Assembly (NCBI GenBank): GCA_900768245.1
Contig: CAAGCE010000040.1
Coordinates: 1 to 12,913 of the forward strand
Reading direction: 5' to 3'
Origin: Oscillospiraceae bacterium
Lineage (GTDB): Bacteria > Bacillota > Clostridia > Oscillospirales > Ruminococcaceae
Length of the DNA: 12,913 nt
Shown here: piece after piece, positions 1-5,875 of the stretch
How the letters are laid out: every line of letters starts with the position of its first letter
Numbering within the stretch: position 1 is the stretch's first letter
Translations under genes and position numbers: made by a program
Notes under the pieces: generated by a model
What the model was told of the DNA's origin: nothing
The model's database searches: none
Seen by the model: the letters and a program-made list of their open reading frames with translations, nothing else

Positions 1-175
1 CCACGGGCTTTGCCCTTTGGATTCCCACAAGCCTTTGAAAAGGCTTGACCGAAACTTTTATATGGGTGCGCTGTTAATTTTGCTCGGTTCAGCTTGTTTT
101 GTGCTGCGCTGCCGCCGCGGGTGCTGTCTTCGGGTTCGCACTTGCTTGGGCGCGTCTAAATAAAAAATAAAAAAC
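1..175 (+). repeat. Dispersed intergenic element, copy 1 (3' part only, cut by window edge)
   Basis: This stretch matches the 3' parts of the copies at 3132-3896 and (reverse complement) 7983-8554. It starts at the conserved CCACGGGCTTTGCCC block and runs to the shared end GGCGCGTCTAAATAAAAA. Positions 28-47 form a near-perfect hairpin: CAAGCCTTT pairs with AAAGGCTTG across a GA. The GC-rich block GCTGCCGCCGCGGGTGC at about 108-124 is also shared. The 5' part of the element lies outside the window. No gene is visible here. The element ends about 95 bp before the promoter of the first surface-protein gene. Confidence 0.9.
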
Positions 176-267
176 ACACTGGACAAGCTGCTTTTTGTTC
201 CGAAAAATTGGGACAGTTTAGTTTATATTCTACAAATTTTACTTTTGATAATTATGCGATATTCAGG

Positions 268-296
268 TTGTATAAGTTTTGAAAAGATGATATAAT
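268..296 (+). promoter_or_regulatory. Promoter for first surface-protein gene
   Basis: A -35 box TTGTAT (268-273) and a perfect -10 TATAAT (291-296) are separated by exactly 17 bp. Transcription would start near 303, giving a leader of about 48 nt. The leader contains a short GTGG/CCAC hairpin (312-325) and the GGAGG ribosome binding site (338-342). Confidence 0.7.
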
Positions 297-350
297 GTTA
301 ATTACAAAATTGTGGATTTAACCACTGTATATTGATTGGAGGAATTTATT

Positions 351-1052
351 ATGAAACTTAAAAAAATCGTTGCAGCCGTTGCTGCCGCAGCTGTTGCTGT
401 ATCTATGATGGCTGTAAGCGCATTTGCTGCTACTGTTGAGATCGACTCTGAATACCCGGGCTCTTGGACTTCTTCAGGCAAGGGCATCAAGAAGGCTGAC
501 CTTGAAGCTGTTGGCGGTGATGTTAAGATCGTTCTTACTGTTGAAACACGTAACCTCGCAAATACTGCTGATCAGTTCCTTGTAAATCCTATCGATTATG
601 ATAACGGCTGGGTTTCCCAGACTGTTGACCACATCACAAGCGATACTATCACTGCTAAGACAGATGGTTGGATCTGCGTTCGTGAAAGCGACACAACTCT
701 TGAATTTGTTCTCGCTCAGGACGCTATCGCTGCTCTCGGTGATGACGGTCTTTGCTTCTCAGTTCAGAACGTAATCGTTAAGTCCGCTGACTACTCTCTT
801 GCTGACGGCCCTCAGGGTGCTCTCAACCTCGTTGATGATGCAACAGGTAAGGCTTACTGCTTCAGCTCTGCTGATGACGCTGCTGCTCCTGCTGAAGAAG
901 CTGCTGCTGACACAGCTGCTGAAACAACAGAGGCTCCTGCTGCTGATGCAACAACAACAGCTGCTGCAACAGGCAACACAGCTGCTGCTGTTATCGTTTC
1001 TGTAATGGCTGTTGCAGGTGCTGCTGCAGTTGCTGCAAGAAAGAGAAAGTAA
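351..1052 (+). CDS. Secreted, C-terminally anchored surface protein A (Ala/Thr/Glu-rich tail)
   Basis: 233-aa protein of unknown specific function, probably exported and held at the cell surface. The ATG at 351 was chosen because GGAGG lies 8 nt upstream; an in-frame TTG at 336 would place the start inside the ribosome binding site. Residues 1-26 are a classic signal peptide: MKLKK, an Ala/Val-rich core, then AFA|A. Residues 27 to about 175 form a compact, probably beta-rich domain with many Trp/Gly/Asp positions. Residues about 178-205 are an Ala/Pro/Glu/Thr linker. The C-terminus is tripartite: TGNT (207-210), a 19-residue hydrophobic segment, then RKRK. This resembles a sortase-type sorting signal without a canonical LPXTG, but could be a plain membrane anchor. 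Signal peptide and tail are nearly identical to those of the genes at 1363 and 2177, whereas the central domain differs. Carbohydrate binding is only a guess. GCT/GCA-heavy codon use suggests strong expression. Confidence 0.85.
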   Translation: MKLKKIVAAVAAAAVAVSMMAVSAFAATVEIDSEYPGSWTSSGKGIKKADLEAVGGDVKIVLTVETRNLANTADQFLVNPIDYDNGWVSQTVDHITSDTITAKTDGWICVRESDTTLEFVLAQDAIAALGDDGLCFSVQNVIVKSADYSLADGPQGALNLVDDATGKAYCFSSADDAAAPAEEAAADTAAETTEAPAADATTTAAATGNTAAAVIVSVMAVAGAAAVAARKRK

Positions 1053-1093
1053 TTCACGCTCAGGCGATTGAATTTAGCTTTTGATATTTATTC

Positions 1094-1124
1094 ACACCCC
1101 GTACAACTTGTACGGGGTGTTTTT
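1094..1124 (+). terminator. Intrinsic terminator after surface-protein gene A
   Basis: ACACCCCGTAC (1094-1104) pairs perfectly with GTACGGGGTGT (1110-1120) over a 5-nt loop and is followed by TTTT. It lies 41 bp after the stop codon, so the first surface gene is probably a single-gene unit. The rest of the 1053-1362 gap is AT-rich with no gene, apart from the next promoter. Confidence 0.88.
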
Positions 1125-1273
1125 ATGCTGTTTGTATAGTTTAGCTTGAATTCTACTCAATGTATACCAAATAATTTATATCAAATTAATTGAATGGAAA
1201 TTAAATGTTCAAAAATGCTGCATTATCGTTAAAACTCACAAAAACATATTAAAATAATTATTTAATATTAATG

Positions 1274-1302
1274 TTGTGAATTACTTGAGTTAATGCTATA
1301 AT
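1274..1302 (+). promoter_or_regulatory. Promoter for surface-protein genes B and C
   Basis: -35 TTGTGA (1274-1279) and perfect -10 TATAAT (1297-1302) with 17-bp spacing. The start would be near 1309. The leader of about 54 nt carries a weak GCGG/CCGC pairing (1318-1321 with 1339-1342) just before the GGAGG at 1350-1354. The architecture matches the promoter of gene A (TTGT..., 17 bp, TATAAT). Confidence 0.75.
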
Positions 1303-1362
1303 TATCTGTGAAAACTGGCGGATAAAATATCAAAATTACCGCTAAAGATGGAGGAAAACAAA

Positions 1363-2115
1363 ATGAATATGAAAAAAGTTCTCTCAATGACAGCTGCAGC
1401 TGCTATGGCTGTATCCATGATGTCTATCGCTGCTGATGCAGCAGACTGGTCCAAGACAGGCTATGCTGATGATGATCCGACAACTGTTGAGATCATTTCC
1501 ACATCTGCTGACGGTGTTACATTCACACAGCAGGTTGCAGGCGGAAGCTGCAAGGCAAGAATCACTCTCGTTGACATTCTCGCTAATGCAGATGACGTTT
1601 CTAAGGTAAAGAGCGGTTCTTGGAAGGTTACATACAATGGTCTTTCAAGCCTCACAGGCACAGATATTGGCTGGCTCGGCGGCGGATGCTATGCTGCTAC
1701 ATGCAACTCCGCAGGCTTTGGTCTTTCACCAAACGAGTGGGCTGAAGACGGCACAACAGTTTGGGAAGATACTCAGACAGTAGAAGACAGCTTTAAGTAT
1801 CTCCTTCCTACACAGGTTCCTGCTGATGCTTCCGAAGCTGAATTCGTATTTATGGATTGGTCAAGTCAGGATCTCGTTGCTAACGGAATCACACTTACAA
1901 TTTCCGATTTACACCTCTATGATGCTGACGGCAATGAAATTGCTCAGAAGGATTATTCCGGTGCTGCTGATACAGCTGCTGAAACAACAGAAGCTGCTCC
2001 TGCTGCTGACGCAACAACAACTTCTACAGCTACAGGCAACACAGCTGCTGCTGCTATCGCTTCTGTAATGGCTGTTGCAGGCGTTGCTGCTATCGCTGCT
2101 AAGAAGAGAAAGTAA
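1363..2115 (+). CDS. Secreted, C-terminally anchored surface protein B
   Basis: 250-aa exported protein of unknown specific function, paralogous to its two neighbours. The ATG at 1363 follows GGAGG with 8-nt spacing; the ATG at 1348 overlaps that site and is rejected. Signal peptide MNMKKVLSM..., with likely cleavage after ADA (about residue 26). The central domain (about 27-208) has the pattern WLGGG...GFGLSPNEW, which recurs in gene C as WIGGG...GWAQNEW, so B and C share a fold not obvious in A. It looks like a beta-sandwich and a carbohydrate-binding role is possible but unproven. A Thr/Ala/Glu linker follows, then TGNT (224-227), a 19-residue hydrophobic segment and KKRK. The gene has its own promoter at 1274-1302. 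The 61-bp gap to gene C holds no terminator, so the two are probably co-transcribed. Confidence 0.85.
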   Translation: MNMKKVLSMTAAAAMAVSMMSIAADAADWSKTGYADDDPTTVEIISTSADGVTFTQQVAGGSCKARITLVDILANADDVSKVKSGSWKVTYNGLSSLTGTDIGWLGGGCYAATCNSAGFGLSPNEWAEDGTTVWEDTQTVEDSFKYLLPTQVPADASEAEFVFMDWSSQDLVANGITLTISDLHLYDADGNEIAQKDYSGAADTAAETTEAAPAADATTTSTATGNTAAAAIASVMAVAGVAAIAAKKRK

Positions 2116-2176
2116 GTTATAGCTTATAAAGATTATAACTGCTGATAAAAACAATAATTATTTGGAGGAAAAAACA

Positions 2177-2962
2177 ATGAAACTTAAGAAGATTGTTGCA
2201 GCTGTTGCTGCAGCTGCTGTAGCTGTTTCTGCTATGGCTGTAAACGCATTCGCTCTTAGCACAAAGGATTATGTTAAGGACGGCACTATTTACCTCGTAT
2301 CCGAAAAGGCTGAAGAACCAAACTGGACAGCTGATGCTGGTGTTGCTGTAACTGATATTTACGGTGCTACATACCACGTAACATTTGATGCTGCTGAAGT
2401 TGCTAACGAATCCACATGGATCGGCGGCGGTATTGGTTCTAACTCCAACTCAACAGGTTGGGCTCAGAACGAATGGGGCAGAAATGATAAGCCTATCGTT
2501 GCTGATCTCGAAAACGGCACAATCACATGGCTTTCTGACAAGCCAATCTTTGCTGCTGATGATGCATACGCTCAGATCTGGCTCCAGACTTGGGGCGGTA
2601 CTGTAACAGTAAACAGCATTGATATTCTTGGTGCTGGCGGAACTGTTATTGCAACTGGCGAAGAAGCTGCTGCTCCTGCTGAAGAAGCAACAACTGAAGC
2701 AGCTGCTCCTGCAGAAGACGAAGCTCCAGCTGAAGAAGCTGCTGACGAAGAAGTTGCTGCTCCTGCTGAAGAAGAAGTAGTTGCTGACGAAGCTCCTGCT
2801 GAAGAAGCTCCAGCTGCTGAAGAAACAGTTGAAGAAGCTCCTGCTGCTGACGCTGAAGCTGCTACAGCTCCTGCTGCTACAGGCAACACAACTGCTGCTG
2901 TTATCGTTTCTGTAATGGCTGTTGCTGCTGCTGCTGCAGTAGTTGCAAAGAAGAGAAAGTAA
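2177..2962 (+). CDS. Secreted, C-terminally anchored surface protein C with long acidic Pro/Ala/Glu linker
   Basis: 261-aa exported protein, third paralogue. The ATG at 2177 follows GGAGG (2164-2168) at 8 nt. The signal peptide is almost the same as in protein A (ends NAFA|L, about residue 26). The central domain, about 27-160, carries WIGGG...GWAQNEW and several Trp, as in protein B. Residues about 161-234 are a long acidic linker made of PAEE/APAEEA-type repeats, encoded by repeated GCTCCTGCTGAAGAA-like units, and much longer than in A or B. The end is TGNT (235-238), a hydrophobic segment, and KKRK (258-261). A plausible role is a wall- or membrane-tethered binding module on a flexible spacer. 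Anchoring by a sortase is inferred from architecture only, since no LPXTG is present. It is followed by a strong terminator and then by the full-length dispersed element. Confidence 0.85.
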   Translation: MKLKKIVAAVAAAAVAVSAMAVNAFALSTKDYVKDGTIYLVSEKAEEPNWTADAGVAVTDIYGATYHVTFDAAEVANESTWIGGGIGSNSNSTGWAQNEWGRNDKPIVADLENGTITWLSDKPIFAADDAYAQIWLQTWGGTVTVNSIDILGAGGTVIATGEEAAAPAEEATTEAAAPAEDEAPAEEAADEEVAAPAEEEVVADEAPAEEAPAAEETVEEAPAADAEAATAPAATGNTTAAVIVSVMAVAAAAAVVAKKRK

Positions 2963-2993
2963 TTTAATTACCGTATCTTGATCACAAACAATT

Positions 2994-3028
2994 ACCGCCC
3001 TCTGATTTTTCGGAGGGCGGTTTTTTTA
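2994..3028 (+). terminator. Intrinsic terminator after surface-protein gene C
   Basis: ACCGCCCTCTG pairs with CGGAGGGCGGT (11 bp including one G-U) over a loop of T residues, followed by seven T. It lies 31 bp after the stop codon and should end the B-C transcript before the dispersed element begins. Confidence 0.9.
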
Positions 3029-3158
3029 TTTTTTTGGGGGGCGGCGGTTCAAGTTTTGCTGTTGGCTGTAAAATGGTATCCGCCGCGGTCGGTTCTTTTG
3101 CTTTGGACTGTTACAAATAGTGTGCGTATACAAAATTTTTTTGCACAAAATTTTGTAG

Positions 3159-3177
3159 GGGAAGGGTTTCCCTTCCC
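3159..3177. repeat. Hairpin in the GTAGGGGA module
   Basis: GGGAAGGG pairs perfectly with CCCTTCCC over TTT, directly after GTAG. A second, less perfect GTAGGGGA module starts near 3290 with similar flanks (ATTTTGTAGGGG before; GATTGAA about 60 bp after). Copy 3 has one equivalent near 8475-8500. Short GTAGGGG-type hairpins are known as scattered intergenic repeats in Clostridia; assignment to that group is from memory. Confidence 0.75.
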
Positions 3178-3364
3178 GTCTTGGACGCGCTGTTTTATAA
3201 AATAATGTGGTATTTGATTGAACGTATGGCTTTTACTTCGTTGCCTATAAACGATAATTTGGATATATCGCATAATTTTGTAGGGGATGTGTTTCCCGTA
3301 CCGCCCTAAACGTGACGGTTTATGATATACTGCGTAACTTGATTGAAATTGTAATTCTGTTTTG

Positions 3365-3446
3365 TTTTCAAAATTTGCTCGATTATGGGGTTGCTGTGTT
3401 TTCAGAATTTGCTTGCTTATAGGTTTGCTTCGTTTTTCAAATTTGC
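3365..3446. repeat. 34-bp imperfect tandem repeats inside copy 2
   Basis: Two adjacent 34-bp units (3365-3398 and 3399-3432) share TTTTCA-AATTTGCT-G-TTAT-GG-TTGCT. A partial third unit starts at 3433 and forms the left arm of the next hairpin. Copy 3 lacks the array but has TTTGCTTCG twice at the same place and reuses the CTCG-TTATGG motif in its hairpin loop. This is the most variable zone of the element. Confidence 0.75.
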
Positions 3447-3472
3447 TCTGCTTCGCTCGCAAATTTGAAAAA
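3433..3472. repeat. Perfect 14-bp hairpin of copy 2, structurally equivalent to 8351-8391
   Basis: TTTTTCAAATTTGC (3433-3446) pairs without mismatch with 3459-3472 over a 12-nt loop. The flanks TTTGCTTCG before and GGGT(T/C)ACTTTTGTTT after are the same as in copy 3, where the stem is a different 14-bp sequence that is also perfectly paired. Confidence 0.88.
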
Positions 3473-3502
3473 GGGTTACTTTTGTTTGGATATTATAGAA
3501 TT

Positions 3503-3586
3503 AGCGCAATGCAGATTAATTGGTTTTACTCAGATTGTAACTGACATTACATCTGTCATACCAACTTTTTTGAGCTGCATTGCGCT
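3503..3586. repeat. 84-nt double hairpin core of copy 2
   Basis: Outer arms AGCGCAATGCAG (3503-3514) and CTGCATTGCGCT (3575-3586) are perfectly complementary over 12 bp. An inner stem CAGA(T)TGTAA / TTACATCTG lies at 3531-3555 with a 1-nt bulge. Positions 3531-3587 are the best conserved part of the element: 56 of 57 bases match copy 3. Confidence 0.88.
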
Positions 3587-3656
3587 TTTGGTTTTCTTCT
3601 TTTGCTTGGCTTTACTGTTAATTTTGCTTTATTCGTTGGAATGTGCTTAGGGGATT

Positions 3657-3674
3657 TCGCCTCTGCGGAGGCGA
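3657..3674. repeat. Short GC hairpin of copy 2 with compensatory changes
   Basis: TCGCCTC pairs with GAGGCGA over the loop TGCG. In copy 3 the same site reads TCGCTCC / GGAGCGA with the same loop: two adjacent base pairs are swapped and pairing is fully kept. Confidence 0.88.
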
Positions 3675-3704
3675 CCACGGGCTTTGCCCTTTGGATTCCC
3701 ACAA

Positions 3705-3771
3705 GCCTTTGATAAAGGCAAAGCCTGTTTTCGCTGCCGCTCAAACTTTTCTGCGAAAAGCAAGCAGGCTT
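3705..3771. repeat. Expanded nested hairpin of copy 2
   Basis: At this site copies 1 and 3 have a simple hairpin. Copy 2 begins GCCTTT-GAT-AAAGGC (3705-3719) and carries about 50 extra bases that themselves fold: AAGCCTG (3721-3727) with CAGGCTT (3765-3771), and inside it TTTTCGC (3728-3734) with GCGAAAA (3753-3759). The outer flanks (CCCACA before, GACCGAAACTTT after) match copy 1, so this is an insertion or growth within the hairpin. Confidence 0.8.
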
Positions 3772-3905
3772 GACCGAAACTTTAAATGTTTTGGCTCTGT
3801 TTCTTTTGCTTGGTTAAGCTTGTTTTGTGCCGCGCTGCCGCCGCGGGTGCTTTCTTTGGGTCCGCACTTTCTTGGGCGCGTCTAAATAAAAAAATACAAA
3901 ATCCA

Positions 3906-3927
3906 AGCAAAACCTGCGATTACGCAG
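3906..3927 (-). terminator. Weak candidate terminator of birA
   Basis: On the minus strand CTGCG-TAAT-CGCAG (3914-3927) lies 5 bp after the birA stop and is followed by GTTTTGCTTGGATTTT. The stem is only 5 bp, so it is weak; the adjacent T-rich end of the dispersed element may help. Confidence 0.35.
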
Positions 3928-3932
3928 TAATC

Positions 3933-4907
3933 TTATTTATCCTCATAAAGTCTGATAGTACCTGATGAAAGTGCTTTTTCTTCGCCTTCGTCGGTTTTTA
4001 CAAGAAGTCTGCCGTATTCGTCGATACCAAGGCAGTCTGCGTGGGTTATCTTTTCGCCCTGTGTTATTTCGATACGCTTGCCGATTATATTTGAACGGCG
4101 GCGGTATTCGTCGATAAAGCTCTTATCTGTGATATTTGAAAGCTTTTCTTCAAGGCAGTTGAGTATTTCTGCGGCAAGCAGGCTTCTTGACACGTTTTCA
4201 TTGGTCTCAAGCTTTATTGATGTTGCTATATCCGCTACATTTTTCGGGAATGTAACGTTCTGGACGTTAAGTCCGATACCTACTACGGCATATTCAAGTC
4301 CGCCCTGTTCAACGTCTACCGACGCTTCCGTAAGTATTCCGCAGAGCTTTTTGTTTCCTGCATAAATATCGTTTACCCACTTTATTTTACAGTCGATCCC
4401 CGACACTTTTTCGATAGCTTCCGCTACTGCAACTGCGGCGCAGGAGGTTATCAGAAGTGAATGCTCGACCGAAAGCTTCGGACGGATAATTACACTCATA
4501 TATATACCCATTCCCAAAGGAGAATAGAAGTTTTTGCCCATTCTGCCCTTGCCCTGAGTCTGGACTTCGGAAATTACTGTCGTTCCGTGTTCTGCTCCAA
4601 GCTGTGCAAGGCTCTTGGCAAAATTATTTGTTGAATCGATAGTCTTAAAAACATCAAGCTTTCTTCCCAGCTTTTCGGTGCGGAGATTAGGTACGATAGC
4701 CTGTTCGCTTAAAAAGTCGTTTTCTTCCGAAAGGCAATAGCCCTTATTTGTTACGGCGCAGATAGAGTAGCCCTCTTCTCTGAGAATTTTTACAGCTTTC
4801 CATACGGCACTTCTTGTCATTCCGACACTTCGTGCGATCTCGCTTCCGGAAACGCTTTTACCCTTATTTTCCTCAAGAACTGCAAGAACTCTTTCTTTTA
4901 ACGGCAT
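3933..4907 (-). CDS. birA: Bifunctional biotin-[acetyl-CoA-carboxylase] ligase / biotin repressor BirA
   Basis: 324 aa, close to the 321 aa of the E. coli enzyme. It activates biotin with ATP to biotinyl-5'-AMP and transfers it to the lysine of biotin carrier proteins such as the AccB subunit, in the cytoplasm. The N-terminal winged helix-turn-helix (about 5-60, SGSEIARSVGMTRSAVWKAV) marks the class that also represses biotin genes. Catalytic domain landmarks: DSTN (91-94), the biotin/ATP loop GKGRMGK (119-125), KWVND (176-180), KKLCGIL (186-192) and VVGIGLNV (208-215). The C-terminal SH3-like domain follows from about 275. The ATG at 4907 is chosen because GGAGGTG lies 7 nt upstream and the family N-terminus begins there; an 18-codon in-frame extension is not supported. 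It is a single gene, convergent with element copy 2 and divergent from ytaF. No biotin synthesis or carboxylase gene is adjacent. Confidence 0.95.
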   Translation of the reverse strand: MPLKERVLAVLEENKGKSVSGSEIARSVGMTRSAVWKAVKILREEGYSICAVTNKGYCLSEENDFLSEQAIVPNLRTEKLGRKLDVFKTIDSTNNFAKSLAQLGAEHGTTVISEVQTQGKGRMGKNFYSPLGMGIYMSVIIRPKLSVEHSLLITSCAAVAVAEAIEKVSGIDCKIKWVNDIYAGNKKLCGILTEASVDVEQGGLEYAVVGIGLNVQNVTFPKNVADIATSIKLETNENVSRSLLAAEILNCLEEKLSNITDKSFIDEYRRRSNIIGKRIEITQGEKITHADCLGIDEYGRLLVKTDEGEEKALSSGTIRLYEDK

Positions 4908-4928
4908 TTTGGTGCACCTCCATAAATA

Positions 4929-5000
4929 GTTGCGATAGATATGACGCAATAGCAGGAACATTTTCGGAACGTTGATCCACAGCTTGTCCTCTATCGCAAC
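4929..5000 (-). promoter_or_regulatory. Long leader hairpin of birA mRNA
   Basis: A perfect 11-bp inverted repeat, GTTGCGATAGA (4929-4939) and TCTATCGCAAC (4990-5000), lies in the roughly 120-nt leader between the predicted start (about 5026) and the ribosome binding site (4917-4921). The 50-nt internal region has no equally strong second stem. The structure ends 7 nt upstream of the GGAGG, so it could influence translation. It does not match any riboswitch class I can recognise. Confidence 0.6.
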
Positions 5001-5032
5001 AATCTATTAATATCTTATACATCATATATAAC

Positions 5033-5061
5033 ATAATACTACTTTTTTGTGAATTAGTCAA
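5033..5061 (-). promoter_or_regulatory. Promoter of birA
   Basis: On the minus strand TTGACT (5056-5061) is followed after exactly 17 bp by TATTAT (5033-5038). The start would be near 5026. Confidence 0.72.
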
Positions 5062-5068
5062 TCACAAA
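5046..5068. promoter_or_regulatory. Candidate operator over the birA -35 box
   Basis: A perfect 7-bp inverted repeat TTTGTGA-N9-TCACAAA spans the -35 box. Its position suits a repressor, and self-repression by BirA is one option, but the arms do not clearly match the known BirA operator (TTGTAAACC/GGTTTACAA type, longer spacer). Farther on in this gap, GAAAACA-AGG-TGTTTTC (5107-5123) is another small perfect hairpin of unknown role. Confidence 0.4.
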
Positions 5069-5187
5069 TTATGTATTAAATCATAATATGAACAAAGAGA
5101 ACCCCCGAAAACAAGGTGTTTTCAATGCCTTTGACGACAAATACAGAAAAATAAGGAAAACAGTGCTTTATTCCCGAAAAGTTATAT

Positions 5188-5213
5188 TTGATTTACTCAT
5201 TTTACCTTATAAT
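5188..5213 (+). promoter_or_regulatory. Possible promoter of ytaF
   Basis: A perfect TATAAT (5208-5213) lies 23 bp before the ytaF start. The -35 side is poor: TTGATT at 5188-5193 is only 14 bp away, and TATTTG (5185-5190) is at 17 bp. An alternative (sporulation) sigma factor is possible but not shown. Confidence 0.35.
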
Positions 5214-5235
5214 AACAATAAAAGGTGTGATATAT

Positions 5236-5820
5236 ATGCTCAGGATAATTCTGCTGATACTTGCAGTTTCAACAGATGGCTTTGCATCTGCAATAGGGCT
5301 TGGAAGTGCCGGCATAAAAGTGCCATTTCGCTCTGCGGCAGTAATAAGCACCGTCGGAACAGCTTTTCTGACACTATCCGTATGCTTTGCCGATGTACTG
5401 GAAAGGTTCATACCGGTTTCGGTATGCGGGATAATTTCATCGGCAGTTCTTATACTGCTTGGCATATTCAATCTTCTGCACGGTGTATTGAAGCGTAAGA
5501 CCCTGAAAAATCAGGATAAGAACACCGCCATAGCTGTTTTTTTCGACGGTACAAAAGCTGACACAGACCATTCCAAGACTATATCCTGCAAGGAAGCTCT
5601 GCTGCTGTCCGCTGCATTGTCGGCAGATTCGCTTGTTATGGGCATAAGTGCGGGACTGGGTGAAATAATGCTTGTTCCCCTTATTGTATTATCCTTTGCA
5701 ATGGGACTTGGTGCAGTAATGGGCGGTGCGGCAATAGGCAAGAGAATGATCTCAGGCGGTGATCCCGATCTGCAATGGCTCTGCGGGATAATTCTGATAG
5801 TGCTTGCATTTATTGCCTGA
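5236..5820 (+). CDS. ytaF: YtaF-type sporulation membrane protein (MntP/DUF204-like)
   Basis: 194-aa integral membrane protein. About six hydrophobic segments (roughly 1-22, 31-53, 60-82, 119-141, 143-168, 178-194) form two related three-helix halves joined by a polar loop (about 85-115). Each half starts with a conserved aspartate motif: STDGFASAIGLG (D14) and SADSLVMGISAGL (D131), as in the MntP manganese-exporter superfamily. YtaF members are tied to sporulation in Bacillus by name and distribution; their substrate is not settled. The ATG at 5236 follows AAGGTG with 8-nt spacing, and the protein is slightly shorter than the roughly 210 aa usual for the family. It is a lone gene, divergent from birA and convergent with fhs. 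Confidence 0.85.
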   Translation: MLRIILLILAVSTDGFASAIGLGSAGIKVPFRSAAVISTVGTAFLTLSVCFADVLERFIPVSVCGIISSAVLILLGIFNLLHGVLKRKTLKNQDKNTAIAVFFDGTKADTDHSKTISCKEALLLSAALSADSLVMGISAGLGEIMLVPLIVLSFAMGLGAVMGGAAIGKRMISGGDPDLQWLCGIILIVLAFIA

Positions 5821-5875
5821 CAGATCGGAAACCGACAGCTGATTTATCAATAGACATTTTCCGTCATGCTCTGCC

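Larger units (their letters stand above)
3132..3896 (+). repeat. Dispersed intergenic element, copy 2 (full length, about 0.76 kb)
   Basis: This noncoding stretch is homologous over 3259-3896 to the reverse complement of 7983-8554, and over its last 220 bp to 1-175. Two measured blocks: 3531-3587 matches copy 3 with 1 difference in 57, and 3827-3896 matches with 3 differences in 70. In order it holds two GTAGGGGA modules (3155 and 3290 regions), a tandem-repeat and long-hairpin zone (3365-3472), an 84-nt hairpin (3503-3586), a GC-rich hairpin (3657-3674), a nested hairpin (3705-3771), the GC-rich GCTGCCGCCGCGGGTGC block and the end GCGCGTCTAAATAAAAAAATA. No reading frame is shared between copies, because indels and stops break the small ORFs. 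It lies between the terminator of surface gene C and the 3' end of convergent birA. Confidence 0.92.

Noticed and set aside
2657..2880. PAEE/APAEEA repeats as a separate functional repeat domain
   Set aside because: Composition is that of a flexible acidic linker between the folded domain and the anchor. It is described within the gene entry.
3365..3472. Possible CRISPR array (34-bp tandem units)
   Set aside because: Units are adjacent without unique spacers, are imperfect, and number only about 2.5. No cas genes are present.
3465..3650. Small hydrophobic ORF with a similar peptide in copy 3 (8094-8315, minus strand): both contain TSVIPTFLSCIAL and FCLALLLILL
   Set aside because: The similarity follows from the DNA repeat. 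The copies differ by a frame-changing indel just after the shared ATG region, the ends differ (stop versus read-through), there is no ribosome binding site, and changes follow stem pairing rather than codon positions.
4873..5061. 62-codon minus-strand frame overlapping the birA start, as a possible leader peptide
   Set aside because: It starts at a TTG that is part of the -35 box, has no ribosome binding site, and overlaps birA out of frame.
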